From Pyrinomonadaceae bacterium (GTDB lineage: Bacteria > Acidobacteriota > Blastocatellia > Pyrinomonadales > Pyrinomonadaceae): a stretch of DNA of 64,000 bases. The stretch covers positions 1 to 64,000 of the forward strand of contig JAJQRF010000014.1 in NCBI GenBank assembly GCA_021228405.1, in the 5' to 3' direction. The position numbers and the translations under genes are program-made. Shown here one piece after another: positions 7,947 through 16,793 of this stretch. The notes under the pieces are model-generated. The model worked only from the letters and a program-made list of their open reading frames with translations. It did not search any database and was not told where the DNA came from. The stretch's first letter is position 1. Each line of letters starts with the position of its first letter.

Positions 7947-9521
7947 ATGTTAGACACTTACCAAAAAACGGGTGTTCCGATCAGCGATTACGCGATTATC
8001 GTTAATCCGTCCGACAACGTGGCGGTCGTAAAAAACGAAACTTCGCAAGGTTTGACGGTTATTTTGCCGAATCAAACCGTTCTGACGGTCAGAGAAGCCG
8101 TTCCGCCCGGACATCGTTTTGCGACGTGCGAAATTCCCGCCGGAGAATTCGTCCGTCAATACGGGCAACCGATCGGAACTTCACTCGGCATCGAAAAAGG
8201 CGAATGGGTCACGCACGACAATATGACGAATGACGTTCCGATTGTCCGCGACCTGTCCGAAGAACTTCACAATGAGCCGCCCGAGTATCTGGAGATCGGG
8301 GAACGCGGAACTTTTATGGGATTTCGGCGCAAGGACGGACGCGTCGGGACGCGCAATTTCGTTTTGATCGTGCCGACTTCGATGTGCGCGAGCCACGAAG
8401 CGACGCAGATCGCGATGATGTCGGAGTTTCTCCATTACAAACGCGAAAAGTTTCCGAACGTTGACGGCGTGGTGGCGATTCCGCACAACAAAGGATGCGG
8501 CTGTCAGGATGGTTCGACGCTCGATGTGATGATGCGGACGCTTTCAAATTACGCCGATCATCCGAATGTCGGCGGCGTGATTCTGATCGATCTCGGCTGT
8601 GAAAAAACGAATCTTTCCTATATGGAAAAATATCTCACGAACCGCGCCAAACCGATCGAAAAACCGTTTTATAAGATCGGTATTCAGGAAGCGGGCGGAA
8701 CTCAGGCGGCAATCGAGCAAGGTTTGAAATATGTCGAAGAAATGCTGCCCGAAGTTAATCGGTTAAACCGCGAGGAAGTTTCGATGAGCGAGCTCGTTCT
8801 CGGCGTGAAATGCGGCGGTTCGGACGGTTTTTCGGGCATTTCCGCGAATCCGAGTTTGGGTTACGCGTCCGATCTGCTCGTTAAAAACGGCGGAACGGTT
8901 TTGATTACCGAAGTTCCCGAGTTTTGCGGCGCGGAGCATATTCTGGCAAATCGTGCGAAAGATTACGAAACGGGCAGAAAAATCTATGCGATGGTCGATT
9001 GGTATAAGGATTACGCGTCGAAGTTCGGCGCGGTCTTGAACCAAAATCCGAGCGCGGGAAATATCAAAGGCGGACTTTTGAACATCACCATCAAATCTCT
9101 CGGCGCAATCGTCAAAGCCGGAACGACGCGCATCGAAGATTGTCTGGAATATGCCGAAACGCCGACGCAGAAAGGAATTAATCTGATGCAGGGACCGGGT
9201 TACGATCAGGAATCAACGCCGGGTTTGGTAGCGTCAGGTGCGACCGTCGTGATCTTTACGACCGGACGCGGCACGACGATCGGAAACGCGATCGCACCCG
9301 TTATCAAGCTGGCTTCAAACAATGAAGTTTTCCAGCGAATGTCCCGCGACATCGATATTTCCGCGGGAAATGTGATCGAGGGAACGGAAAGCATCGCCGA
9401 GGTCGGCGAGAGATTATTCGGATATTTGAAAAAGGTTGCGAGCGGCGAGATTTTGGCGAAAGCCGAAGAAAACAAGCATCGGGAATTTCAGTTCTGGGCG
9501 GAAAAAACGGTATCATTATAG
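7947..9521 (+). CDS. uxaA: UxaA-family altronate (or galactarate) dehydratase
   Basis: Dehydrates altronate to 2-keto-3-deoxygluconate. 524 residues cover both parts of the family. An N-terminal SAF domain spans about 15-95, and the large GarD/UxaA dehydratase domain begins near GRVGTRNFVL. Signature stretches are HNKGCGCQDG, LGCEKTNL, KCGGSDGFSGISANP and FCGAEHILANRAKDYE. Conserved cysteines and acidic residues fit an iron-dependent enzyme. GarD paralogues acting on galactarate look alike, but the following kdu/kdg genes make altronate the better guess. Confidence 0.9.
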   Translation: MLDTYQKTGVPISDYAIIVNPSDNVAVVKNETSQGLTVILPNQTVLTVREAVPPGHRFATCEIPAGEFVRQYGQPIGTSLGIEKGEWVTHDNMTNDVPIVRDLSEELHNEPPEYLEIGERGTFMGFRRKDGRVGTRNFVLIVPTSMCASHEATQIAMMSEFLHYKREKFPNVDGVVAIPHNKGCGCQDGSTLDVMMRTLSNYADHPNVGGVILIDLGCEKTNLSYMEKYLTNRAKPIEKPFYKIGIQEAGGTQAAIEQGLKYVEEMLPEVNRLNREEVSMSELVLGVKCGGSDGFSGISANPSLGYASDLLVKNGGTVLITEVPEFCGAEHILANRAKDYETGRKIYAMVDWYKDYASKFGAVLNQNPSAGNIKGGLLNITIKSLGAIVKAGTTRIEDCLEYAETPTQKGINLMQGPGYDQESTPGLVASGATVVIFTTGRGTTIGNAIAPVIKLASNNEVFQRMSRDIDISAGNVIEGTESIAEVGERLFGYLKKVASGEILAKAEENKHREFQFWAEKTVSL

Positions 9522-9551
9522 AATCTTCATAATTATTGATTATGTAAAACT

Positions 9552-10778
9552 ATGAAAGATCCAAATGGTTTTCAGTCTGATATTATCGCGGCGGCTTCGG
9601 GTTTTTCCAACACGGCAAAAAAGGGAAGTTTGCTTTTACGTTTGATTCGCGCATCGCAACCGATCACGCGAACGGAGATCGCAAATCGGCTTGAGATAGA
9701 CAAAAGCACCGTTACCGAAAACGTCAAGCCGCTGATCGCGGCGGGAATTTTGCGGGAAGAAACGGTCGAAGCCGACCTGTCACGCGGACAGGGACGCAAG
9801 CCGCGTGCGCTTTCGTTCGTTGACGATCAGGATTATTTTATCGGTGTCAATCTGGGAGTTCGCACGTCGCAGGTCGGTTTGACGACACTGCACGGCGAAA
9901 TTATCGAAGAAGATGATTTTGTCACGCCGACCGATATAAAAAGAACGTTGCAGATGGCGCGTGAACGAATTGAAAATTTGATCGCCAAAAACGCCGACAA
10001 AAATCTGCGCGTCATCGGGGTCAGCGTTCCGGGTTTGACGGATACCGAAAGACGCGAACTGGTTTACGCGCCGAATGCGAACTGGCGAAACGTCAAAATT
10101 GCCGAAGCGTTCAATATTTTGCCGGATGTCCGCGTTGTGGTGGAAAACGATGCGACTGCCGCCGCGATGTATGAAGCGCGGATGAAAATCCGCCATTCGA
10201 CGGACGGGCTTTTGAGCAATTTTATTCTCGTCCGTTCGGGAACGGGAATCGGGGTCGGACTCGTGATCGGCAGTGAAGTTTATCGCGGAACGGGTTTAGG
10301 TCGCGGAATCGCGGGCGAATTCGGACATATGACGATCATTGCGGGCGGCAAGCCCTGCGTTTGCGGAAATCGTGGCTGTTGGGAAAAATATGCTTCGGCG
10401 GCATCGGCGGCTTCGCTTTACACTGGCGACCGACCGCTTCGACCGAGCGAAACGATGCCGCGCTTTGTCGAGATCGTTTCAAAAGCGGAAAACGGCGAGA
10501 TTCGCGCCCAGCGAACGCTTGAAAAGGTCGGCGATTATCTCGGTATCGGCATTGCCAACGTGATTATGGGCATCGGGATTCCGCGTGTGATTATCAGCGG
10601 TCGGCTCGTTTACGGTTGGAAATTTATCAAAGAGCCGCTGTATGAAGCGATCAATCGAAGCATTGTCGGAAAACTCGAAGGCTGGTCGGTCGAAGCCGGC
10701 GAACCGGCGGGTGCGGCGATCGGCGGTGCGTTGGAAGTAGCGATCGAAGATTATCTGGCAAACGGATTAAATGTTTAG
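9552..10778 (+). CDS. ROK-family transcriptional regulator (NagC/XylR type)
   Basis: 408 residues. An N-terminal winged helix (about 20-85, with TRTEIANRLEIDKSTVTENV as the recognition region) is followed by a ROK sugar-kinase-like domain. The ROK zinc motif is complete: GEFGHMTI then PCVCGNRGCWEKYAS. The ATP-loop remnant VRSGTGIGVGL is present. It probably senses a sugar or sugar acid of the pathway and controls this operon. Located between uxaA and kduI in the same direction, so likely autoregulated. Confidence 0.9.
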   Translation: MKDPNGFQSDIIAAASGFSNTAKKGSLLLRLIRASQPITRTEIANRLEIDKSTVTENVKPLIAAGILREETVEADLSRGQGRKPRALSFVDDQDYFIGVNLGVRTSQVGLTTLHGEIIEEDDFVTPTDIKRTLQMARERIENLIAKNADKNLRVIGVSVPGLTDTERRELVYAPNANWRNVKIAEAFNILPDVRVVVENDATAAAMYEARMKIRHSTDGLLSNFILVRSGTGIGVGLVIGSEVYRGTGLGRGIAGEFGHMTIIAGGKPCVCGNRGCWEKYASAASAASLYTGDRPLRPSETMPRFVEIVSKAENGEIRAQRTLEKVGDYLGIGIANVIMGIGIPRVIISGRLVYGWKFIKEPLYEAINRSIVGKLEGWSVEAGEPAGAAIGGALEVAIEDYLANGLNV

Positions 10779-10803
10779 TTTTACAAAAAATAAGGGTTAG
10801 TTT

Positions 10804-11637
10804 ATGAAACAGCAAATAGCTTTGGAAGAAATCAGACGGGAAACGTGCGTGGTGAAGGAAACGCACACGAACAAGGGCAGAACGATCAGCGTCACGCCGA
10901 AAAACACGGCGACGCGTCATCTTCATTACGGGCGCATCCGGCTCGATGCGGGCGATGCTCCGCTTACTTTTGAAAATCAGACGCACGAAACGGGTCTGGT
11001 TTGTCTGAACGGTTCGGCAAAGATTTCGACGGGCGGACAGACATTGAGTTTGAACCGTTACGACGCGCTTTACGTTCCGCGTGATTCAAAGATCGAAGTT
11101 TCGACCGAAGACGGCTGTGATCTGGCGGAGATTTCGGCGGAAGTCGAGAATCTTTATCCGTTGCAGTTCGTTTCCTTTGAAGAAGTCCGCCAAAATCCCG
11201 CGCTTCATTTTATTGCGGGAAAACCGCCGACGGAGCGCGATCTGAACATTCTTCTGGGCAAAAACATTCAAGCCGGAAAAATTATGGCGGGCGTGACGTT
11301 TTCATCCGACGGAAACTGGACGAGCTTTCCTCCGCACGAACACGCCGAAATGCTCGAAGAAGCGTATCTTTACATCGATATGCCCGCGCCGCAATGGGGA
11401 ATTCAGATGGTTTACACCGATCCGAAAAATCCCGAATTGATCGAAGTCGTGCGCGAAGGCGATGTCGTCGTGATGCCGAAAGGCTTTCATCCGAACGTTG
11501 CCGCGCCGGGCGGACAGATCAATTTTTTATGGATGATGGCGGCGAACACGGAAGTCGAAGACCGCCAGTTCGGTGTCGTCAACGTTCAGCCGGAATATGC
11601 TTCGGGCGGTTCGGGATTGGAGGCATCGCAAAAATAA
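10804..11637 (+). CDS. kduI: 5-dehydro-4-deoxyglucuronate isomerase (KduI/IolB superfamily)
   Basis: Isomerises 5-keto-4-deoxyuronate, the product of pectate or ulvan oligomer cleavage, for KduD to reduce. 277 residues match KduI length, with two cupin halves. The metal site lies in the second: SFPPHEHAEMLEEAYLY with two His and Glu, and a later His in PKGFHPNV. The GNWTSFPPHEH stretch also resembles IolB, the inositol-pathway relative. Direct linkage to kduD decides for kduI. It starts 26 nt after the ROK gene. Confidence 0.82.
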   Translation: MKQQIALEEIRRETCVVKETHTNKGRTISVTPKNTATRHLHYGRIRLDAGDAPLTFENQTHETGLVCLNGSAKISTGGQTLSLNRYDALYVPRDSKIEVSTEDGCDLAEISAEVENLYPLQFVSFEEVRQNPALHFIAGKPPTERDLNILLGKNIQAGKIMAGVTFSSDGNWTSFPPHEHAEMLEEAYLYIDMPAPQWGIQMVYTDPKNPELIEVVREGDVVVMPKGFHPNVAAPGGQINFLWMMAANTEVEDRQFGVVNVQPEYASGGSGLEASQK

Positions 11638-11692
11638 ATACCGGCGGAAGGTAACGAAACAACCGCAGTTTTGAAACGGAAAACTATTCCTT

Positions 11693-12457
11693 ATGATTCT
11701 CGACAAATTCAAGCTGGACGGCAAAATCGCATTCGTCACGGGTTCTTCGACCGGATTGGGGCAGGCGATGGCGGTCGGTTTGGCGGAAGCGGGTGCGGAC
11801 GTTGTTTGTCACGCGAGTAAAACGGGCGGCGCACGCGAAACGGTTGAAAAGATTGCCGCGCTCGGACGCAAAAGCGCGGAAGTTGCGGGCGATCTGTCGG
11901 ATAAAACGGTTCCGGCGAAATTGGTCGATGAGATCGTCGAAAAATTCGGACGCATCGACATTTTGATAAACAATGCGGGAACTATTCGCCGTGCGCCCGC
12001 CGTCGATTTTTCGGAGGAAGATTGGGAATTCGTTCTTGAGGTAAATCTTTCGGGCGTTTTTCGTCTAAGCCAGGCGGCGGCGAGGAAAATGATCGAAAAC
12101 GGCGGCGGGAAGATCGTCAATATCGCTTCGCTTCTGTCGTTTCAGGGCGGGATCACGGTTCCGGCTTACACGGCTTCAAAATCGGGCGTGGCTGGTTTGA
12201 CGAAGGCTCTGGCGAATGAATGGGCGAAGCACAATATCAACGTCAACGCCATTGCGCCCGGCTATTTTGCGACGAACAACACGGCGGCTTTGCGGGCGGA
12301 CGAAACGCGTAACCGGCAGATTTTGGAGCGCATTCCCGCCGGGCATTGGGGCAAACCCGAAGAATTGGCGGGCGCGGTCGTCTTTCTGAGTTCGGCGGCG
12401 AGCGATTATCTGCAAGGTCACATTCTCGCGGTTGACGGCGGTTGGCTCGGTCGCTGA
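11693..12457 (+). CDS. kduD: 2-deoxy-D-gluconate 3-dehydrogenase / KduD
   Basis: NAD-dependent SDR that reduces 2,5-diketo-3-deoxygluconate to 2-keto-3-deoxygluconate. 254 residues. The dinucleotide site is TGSSTGLGQ, the KduD-typical stretch is INNAGTIRRAP, the catalytic Ser-Tyr-Lys appears in NIASLLSFQ and YTASKSG, and APGYFATNNTAALRADE with the C-terminal AVDGGWLGR are characteristic. Follows kduI by 55 nt. The next operon gene, kdgK, is separated by a 21-bp repeat array. Confidence 0.95.
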   Translation: MILDKFKLDGKIAFVTGSSTGLGQAMAVGLAEAGADVVCHASKTGGARETVEKIAALGRKSAEVAGDLSDKTVPAKLVDEIVEKFGRIDILINNAGTIRRAPAVDFSEEDWEFVLEVNLSGVFRLSQAAARKMIENGGGKIVNIASLLSFQGGITVPAYTASKSGVAGLTKALANEWAKHNINVNAIAPGYFATNNTAALRADETRNRQILERIPAGHWGKPEELAGAVVFLSSAASDYLQGHILAVDGGWLGR

Positions 12458-12472
12458 AAGACTTTATCGATT

Positions 12473-12703
12473 GAAGCAAAAAACTCCGTGAACGGAGCAA
12501 AAAGCTCCAATGTCGGAGTCTTTTGCGGCAAATATGGAGCAAAAAGCTCCAATGTCGGAGCAAAAAGTGGCAAATGTGGAGCAAAAAGTGGCAACAACGG
12601 AGCAAAAAGCTTCATAGTTGGTGTTAAAAGCACCTCATCCGCGGTTGCTAAGACCGGGACCGGAGCAAAAAGCTCCATCATTCGAGTTATTTGCTCCGAT
12701 CGA
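12473..12703. repeat. 21-bp tandem array A (about 11 units)
   Basis: Units start every 21 bp from 12473 to 12683 without indels. The best-conserved core is GGAGCAAAAAGCTCC, a short inverted repeat around an A-tract. Units at 12494 and 12536 are identical; others drift, especially at 12620 and 12641. The array separates kduD from kdgK inside an otherwise tight operon. Reading frames on both strands show 7-residue repeats (GAKSSNV; LFAPTLE), expected from a period divisible by three, and carry no recognisable domain. Confidence 0.88.
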
Positions 12704-12791
12704 CGCAGTATCGAAAGAAAAACGGCAGAAGCCGAAAATAAATGCCGAACGATCTCATGTTCGGAAAGTATAAGATTCAAAATTCAAAACT

Positions 12792-13886
12792 ATGTTGAAG
12801 ATAAAATCGAAAGAAGAATGTCGTTGGGACATTGTCAGCCTTGGTGAAGTGATGCTCAGACTCGATCCGGGCAATAAACGGATTCACACGACGCGTTCGT
12901 TTGAAGTTTGGGAAGGCGGCGGCGAATATAACGTTGCGCGCGGTTTGAAGCGTTGCTTCGGTCTGAATGCGGCGGTCGTGACGGCTTTGGCGGATAATCC
13001 CGTCGGTCGTTTGGTGCAGGATTTGATCTATCAGGGCGGCGTTGACCAATCGCACGTCAAATGGGTGAAATATGACGGTGTCGGCAGAACCGTCCGCAAC
13101 GGGATGAATTTTACCGAACGCGGATTCGGGGTTCGCGCCGCTTTGGGTTGCTCGGATCGCGGCAACACGGCGGTTTCGCAGTTGAAAAAAGGCGACATCG
13201 ACTGGGAAAAGATTTTCGGCGAAGAAGGCGCGCGCTGGTTTCATACGGGCGGAATTTTCTGCGCTCTCTCGGAAACTACGCCCGAAGTTGCAAAAGAAGC
13301 AATGGAAGTGGCAAAGAAATACGGCACGATCATTTCCTACGATCTGAACTACCGCGATTCGCTCTGGAAAGCGATCGGCGGACAGGCAAAGGCGCAGGAA
13401 GTCAACCGCGATCTGGCGCAATATGTTGACGTGATGATCGGCAACGAAGAGGATTTTACCGCTTGTCTCGGATTTGAAGTCGAGGGACAGGACGAAAATC
13501 ACTCGAAACTGGACGTTGTAAATTTCGAGAAAATGATTCGCAAAGCGGTTTCCGAATTTCCGAATTTTCAGGTCGCGGCGACGACGCTCCGCAATGCGAA
13601 AACCGCGAGCATCAACGATTGGGGCGCGGTCTGCTTTACGGGCGACACGCTTTATCAGGCGACGATGCGCGAAAACCTGGAAATCTTCGACCGCGTCGGC
13701 GGCGGCGATTCGTTCGCTTCGGGTTTAATCTACGGGTTTTTGTCGGGCGCGGATGCGCAGTTTGCGGTCAACTGCGGCGCGGCGCACGGCGCACTCGCAA
13801 TGACCACGCCGGGCGATACGACAATGGCATCTCTGGCGGACGTTCAACGCGTGATGAAAGGCGGCGGCGCAAGAGTCGCTAGATAA
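12792..13886 (+). CDS. kdgK: 2-keto-3-deoxygluconate kinase, PfkB family
   Basis: Phosphorylates 2-keto-3-deoxygluconate to KDPG, the step feeding Eda. 364 residues. The N-terminal DIVSLGEVMLRLDP and WEGGGEYNVARGL substrate-side motifs are followed by the PfkB signature DRVGGGDSFASGL, where Asp of GGD is the catalytic base (GGGD rather than the commoner GAGD). Some relatives phosphorylate other sugars; the neighbours kduD and eda support the assignment. It starts shortly after array A and probably relies on read-through or a promoter in that spacer. Confidence 0.87.
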   Translation: MLKIKSKEECRWDIVSLGEVMLRLDPGNKRIHTTRSFEVWEGGGEYNVARGLKRCFGLNAAVVTALADNPVGRLVQDLIYQGGVDQSHVKWVKYDGVGRTVRNGMNFTERGFGVRAALGCSDRGNTAVSQLKKGDIDWEKIFGEEGARWFHTGGIFCALSETTPEVAKEAMEVAKKYGTIISYDLNYRDSLWKAIGGQAKAQEVNRDLAQYVDVMIGNEEDFTACLGFEVEGQDENHSKLDVVNFEKMIRKAVSEFPNFQVAATTLRNAKTASINDWGAVCFTGDTLYQATMRENLEIFDRVGGGDSFASGLIYGFLSGADAQFAVNCGAAHGALAMTTPGDTTMASLADVQRVMKGGGARVAR

Positions 13887-13896
13887 ATACAAAATA

Positions 13897-13989
13897 ATCC
13901 ACAGATGAACACGGATTCACACAGATAAATCAGGATACTTTCAAATAATAATCTTAAAAATCTGTGTCTATCCGGGTTCATCTGTGGAT
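13897..13989. repeat. Palindrome of the CACAGAT class
   Basis: ATCCACAGATGAACACGGAT (13897-13916), extended by TCACACAGAT, pairs with ATCTGTGTCTATCCGGGTTC then ATCTGTGGAT ending at 13989. Units recur about every 10 bp. It lies between kdgK and eda. The outer 20 bases are identical to the left arm of the element at 33194-33257. Confidence 0.85.
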
Positions 13990-14000
13990 AAAATAAAAAT

Positions 14001-14651
14001 ATGAAAAAATCTGAAGTTATCCGAAAAATTACGGAGATCGGCGTGGTTCCGGTGGTTCGCGCAAATTCGGCGGACGAGGCTATGCGGGTGATCGATGCGA
14101 TCAGAGCGGGCGGCGTGCCGATTCTTGAAATTACGATGACGGTTCCGGGTGCGGTCAAGGTCATCGAGCAGGTTGCCGACAAATTCGGCAACGAGGTCGT
14201 GCTCGGCGCGGGAACGGTGCTCGACCCTGAAACGGCGCGGGCTTGCATTTTGGCGGGCGCGACGTTTGTCGTCAGTCCGGCTTTGAATCTTGCAACGATC
14301 GAACTTTGCCAGCGTTATTCCGTGCCCGTTTGCCCGGGCGCGCTGACACCGACCGAAGTTGTCACGGCGTGGCAGGCGGGCGCGGATTTCGTCAAGGTTT
14401 TTCCGTGTTCGGCGATGGGCGGCGCGAGTTATATCAAAGGTTTGAAGGCTCCGCTTCCGCAGATCGAGCTGATCCCGACGGGCGGCGTTAACCTGAACAC
14501 GGCGGCTGATTTCATCAGAGCGGGTTCGAGCGCGCTCGGCATTGGCGCGGATTTGGTCGATCTGAAAGCGTTGCGCGAGGGAAACGCCGCGAAGATCACC
14601 GAAAGCGCGAAACAATTCGTGCAGATAGTCAAAGATGCGCGGACAAGTTAA
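14001..14651 (+). CDS. eda: 2-keto-3-deoxy-6-phosphogluconate (KDPG) aldolase
   Basis: Cleaves KDPG to pyruvate and glyceraldehyde-3-phosphate, the last step of the pathway. 216 residues, typical length. The general-acid Glu is in ILEITMTVPGA, the Schiff-base Lys in DFVKVFPCSAMGG, and the phosphate-binding region is TGGVNLNTA. Last gene of the rightward operon, followed by a strong terminator at 14672-14708. Confidence 0.95.
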   Translation: MKKSEVIRKITEIGVVPVVRANSADEAMRVIDAIRAGGVPILEITMTVPGAVKVIEQVADKFGNEVVLGAGTVLDPETARACILAGATFVVSPALNLATIELCQRYSVPVCPGALTPTEVVTAWQAGADFVKVFPCSAMGGASYIKGLKAPLPQIELIPTGGVNLNTAADFIRAGSSALGIGADLVDLKALREGNAAKITESAKQFVQIVKDARTS

Positions 14652-14671
14652 TCAGTTTCGGAAATTATAAT

Positions 14672-14708
14672 AAAAAGAGCGTGTTTTATGTCGAAACACG
14701 CTCTTTTT
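14672..14708 (+). terminator. Terminator of the uronate operon
   Basis: AAAAAGAGCGTGTTT (14672-14686) pairs perfectly with AAACACGCTCTTTTT (14694-14708) around a 7-nt loop. It sits 21 nt after the eda stop. Confidence 0.9.
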
Positions 14709-14838
14709 CGGATAAAAGCCGACGTATAAACCGCGCTGATTAATCTTCAAACTCACAGACTACCGTTTGAGTCAGCTGATTCGGTTATCGACTATCAGTT
14801 TTCCATTTTTTACTTTCCGTTTTCCATTTTTCCCGTGT

Positions 14839-15489
14839 TTATCTGATTGTCATTAATTCATTTGATTGAATCAAATGGCGCGTGTCGTTGATGGCGAGAA
14901 CGCGGGTGTTGTAGCGTCCGCGAATCTCGAAACGGTTGATGCCGCAATTGGCGGTGACGAGCCACGGCGTGGTTTCGGTGCGACGGTGAATCGCGCCGAG
15001 CAGGTAAAGCGTCATAAAACAGATCGCGCCCGTGTGCGAGAAAATGGCGACTTTTTCGCCGCGATGAATGACAAAAATCTCGCGCAGGGCGGCGGTGGCG
15101 CGGCGGAGAAGATGTTTGTAGCTTTCGCCCTTCGTGATGACGTGATGAATGTTTCGATTGATGAGCGCGTAATAATCGTTCGGATATTTCTGTTTCGATT
15201 CGTCAAAAGTTAAGCCTTCCAAAACGCCGACGTGACGTTCGCGGAAGGCATCGGTTTTGATGATCGGCAGATCGAGAAGTTTGGCAAGCGGTTCGGCGGT
15301 TTGCACGGCGCGGAGCAGATCGCTCGAATAAATCGCTTCGATCTTTTCTTTGGCAAGCGCGTGCGCGGTTATTTCAGCCTGTTGTTTCCCGAGTTCGGAC
15401 AAAGGCGTGGGCGAATGTCCGCCAAACCGCCCTTCGGCATTTCCGGCAGATTGTCCGTGTCTGACAATATAAAGTCGGGTAACAGGCAT
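14839..15489 (-). CDS. Histidine phosphatase (phosphoglycerate mutase-like) family protein
   Basis: 216 residues. The N-terminal catalytic motif is RHGQSAGNAEGRFGG with His as nucleophile. The Glu of the acid/base segment lies in RERHVGVLEGLTFDE, and the second catalytic His in FSHTGAI. Such proteins dephosphorylate small phosphoesters or act as cofactor-dependent mutases; the substrate cannot be read from sequence. The gene sits directly downstream of prfA on the same strand, separated by a heptamer palindrome. Confidence 0.85.
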   Translation of the reverse strand: MPVTRLYIVRHGQSAGNAEGRFGGHSPTPLSELGKQQAEITAHALAKEKIEAIYSSDLLRAVQTAEPLAKLLDLPIIKTDAFRERHVGVLEGLTFDESKQKYPNDYYALINRNIHHVITKGESYKHLLRRATAALREIFVIHRGEKVAIFSHTGAICFMTLYLLGAIHRRTETTPWLVTANCGINRFEIRGRYNTRVLAINDTRHLIQSNELMTIR

Positions 15490-15494
15490 ATTCG

Positions 15495-15610
15495 ATTTTG
15501 GATTGCGGATTTTAGATTTTGGATTTTATCTTTAAAAAATCGACATAGAATTTTACTCTTTTGTCGGAAAATTATTTCAAATCCAAAATCCAAAATCTAA
15601 AATCCAAAAT
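15495..15610. repeat. Heptamer-built palindrome (GGATTTT/AAAATCC)
   Basis: The left arm (15495-15528) alternates ATTTTGG, ATTGCGG and ATTTTAG heptamers. The right arm (15579-15610) is a tandem of CAAAATC/TAAAATC. It fills the gap between prfA and the histidine-phosphatase gene exactly, from start codon to stop codon. Confidence 0.85.
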
Positions 15611-15612
15611 TG

Positions 15613-16689
15613 TTAAGCCGCGACGCTTTCGGCTTTCAGTTTCTCGGTTTGATAATGGGTTGTCAAAGCGTTGACAAATTCATCGAGCGCGCCTTCCATC
15701 ACGAGATCGAGCTGGTAAACGGTCAAGCCGATGCGGTGATCGGTGACGCGGTTTTCCTTGAAATTATAGGTGCGAATCTTTTCCGAACGGTCGCCCGAAC
15801 CGACCTGCGATTTGCGTTCGGCAGACTGCGCTTCGTGAACTTTTTGCTCTTCGAGTTCCTGCAAACGTGCACGAAGCACGCGCATCGCTTTTTCGCGGTT
15901 TTTGATCTGCGATTTTTCGTCCTGCATCGAAACGACCACGCCCGTCGGCAAGTGCGTCAGACGCACGGCGGAATAGGTCGTATTAACCGATTGTCCACCC
16001 GGACCTGATGAGCAGAAGGTGTCGATCCTCAAGTCATTCTGGTTGATCTGCACGTCAACTTCTTCTGCTTCGGGTAAAACCGCAACCGTAATTGCCGAAG
16101 TATGAATGCGTCCCGCCGTTTCGGTCGCGGGAACGCGCTGAACGCGGTGAACGCCCGATTCGTAACGCATCTTCGAGTAAACCTTATCGCCTTCGATGAC
16201 GACCGAGGCTTCCTTGATGCCGCCAACGCCCGTGTCGGAAACGTCCAGAGTTTCAAATTTCCAGCCCTGACGCTCGGCGTAACGCGCATACATCCGCAAA
16301 ATTTCCGCCGCGAAAAGCGTCGCTTCGTCGCCGCCGGTTCCGGCGCGTATTTCGACGATCACGTTCTTTTCATCGTTCGGGTCTTTCGGCAAAAGCAGGA
16401 ATTTCAGTTCTTCTTCGGCGGCGGGAAGCTTTTCCTCGATCTCGGCAATTTCGAGATTCGCCATTTCGCGCATCTCGTCGTCTTCCGCCATTTCGAGCAG
16501 TTCCTTCGCGCCCGCAAGATCATCCTGCATCTTTTTAACTTCGCGGTATTTCGTGACGATCTCCTCCAAAGAACGATGCTGTTTCATCGTTTTGGCGTAA
16601 ACCTTCATATCCGACATAATTTCGGGCGACGAAATCTGCGCCGTCAAATCTTCGTAATTTTTTTCGATCTGTGCAAGTTTTTCCAACAT
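15613..16689 (-). CDS. prfA: Peptide chain release factor 1
   Basis: Recognises UAA and UAG stop codons and triggers peptide release on the ribosome. 358 residues, standard length. The codon-recognition tripeptide of RF1 is present in [15 protein letters not shown], and the catalytic GGQ loop in [12 protein letters not shown]. The N-terminal helical domain fits RF1. The DUF1385 gene lies upstream on the same strand, an arrangement common around prfA. Confidence 0.97.
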   Translation of the reverse strand: MLEKLAQIEKNYEDLTAQISSPEIMSDMKVYAKTMKQHRSLEEIVTKYREVKKMQDDLAGAKELLEMAEDDEMREMANLEIAEIEEKLPAAEEELKFLLLPKDPNDEKNVIVEIRAGTGGDEATLFAAEILRMYARYAERQGWKFETLDVSDTGVGGIKEASVVIEGDKVYSKMRYESGVHRVQRVPATETAGRIHTSAITVAVLPEAEEVDVQINQNDLRIDTFCSSGPGGQSVNTTYSAVRLTHLPTGVVVSMQDEKSQIKNREKAMRVLRARLQELEEQKVHEAQSAERKSQVGSGDRSEKIRTYNFKENRVTDHRIGLTVYQLDLVMEGALDEFVNALTTHYQTEKLKAESVAA

Positions 16690-16703
16690 AAAATTATTTT
16701 TCC

Positions 16704-16792
16704 GTTCGGAGTCCCGCCTTCAGGCGGCATTTGTTTTATTTATAATGATTGTAAAATTGTCGTTAAAGCCGCCTGAAGGCGGGACTCCGAAC
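16704..16792. repeat. Palindrome of the AGTCCCGCCT class
   Basis: Perfect 25-bp inverted arms (16704-16728 and 16768-16792) carry the core AGTCCCGCCTTCAGGCGG. Each arm can also fold alone through CCGCCTTCAGGCGG. It lies between DUF1385 and prfA. A sibling with 28-bp arms is at 46965-47030, and a half element lies inside the molybdenum hydroxylase gene at 61491-61510. Confidence 0.9.
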
Positions 16793-16793
16793 G

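Noticed and set aside
12473-12703. CRISPR array
   Set aside because: Units are contiguous 21-mers that drift along their whole length; there are no constant repeats with unique spacers and no cas genes. The same holds for the other arrays.
12488-12847. Reading frame with GAKSSNV heptad protein repeats
   Set aside because: The repeat protein is a by-product of the 21-bp array; it overlaps the kdgK start, lacks a Shine-Dalgarno and both strands are equally open.
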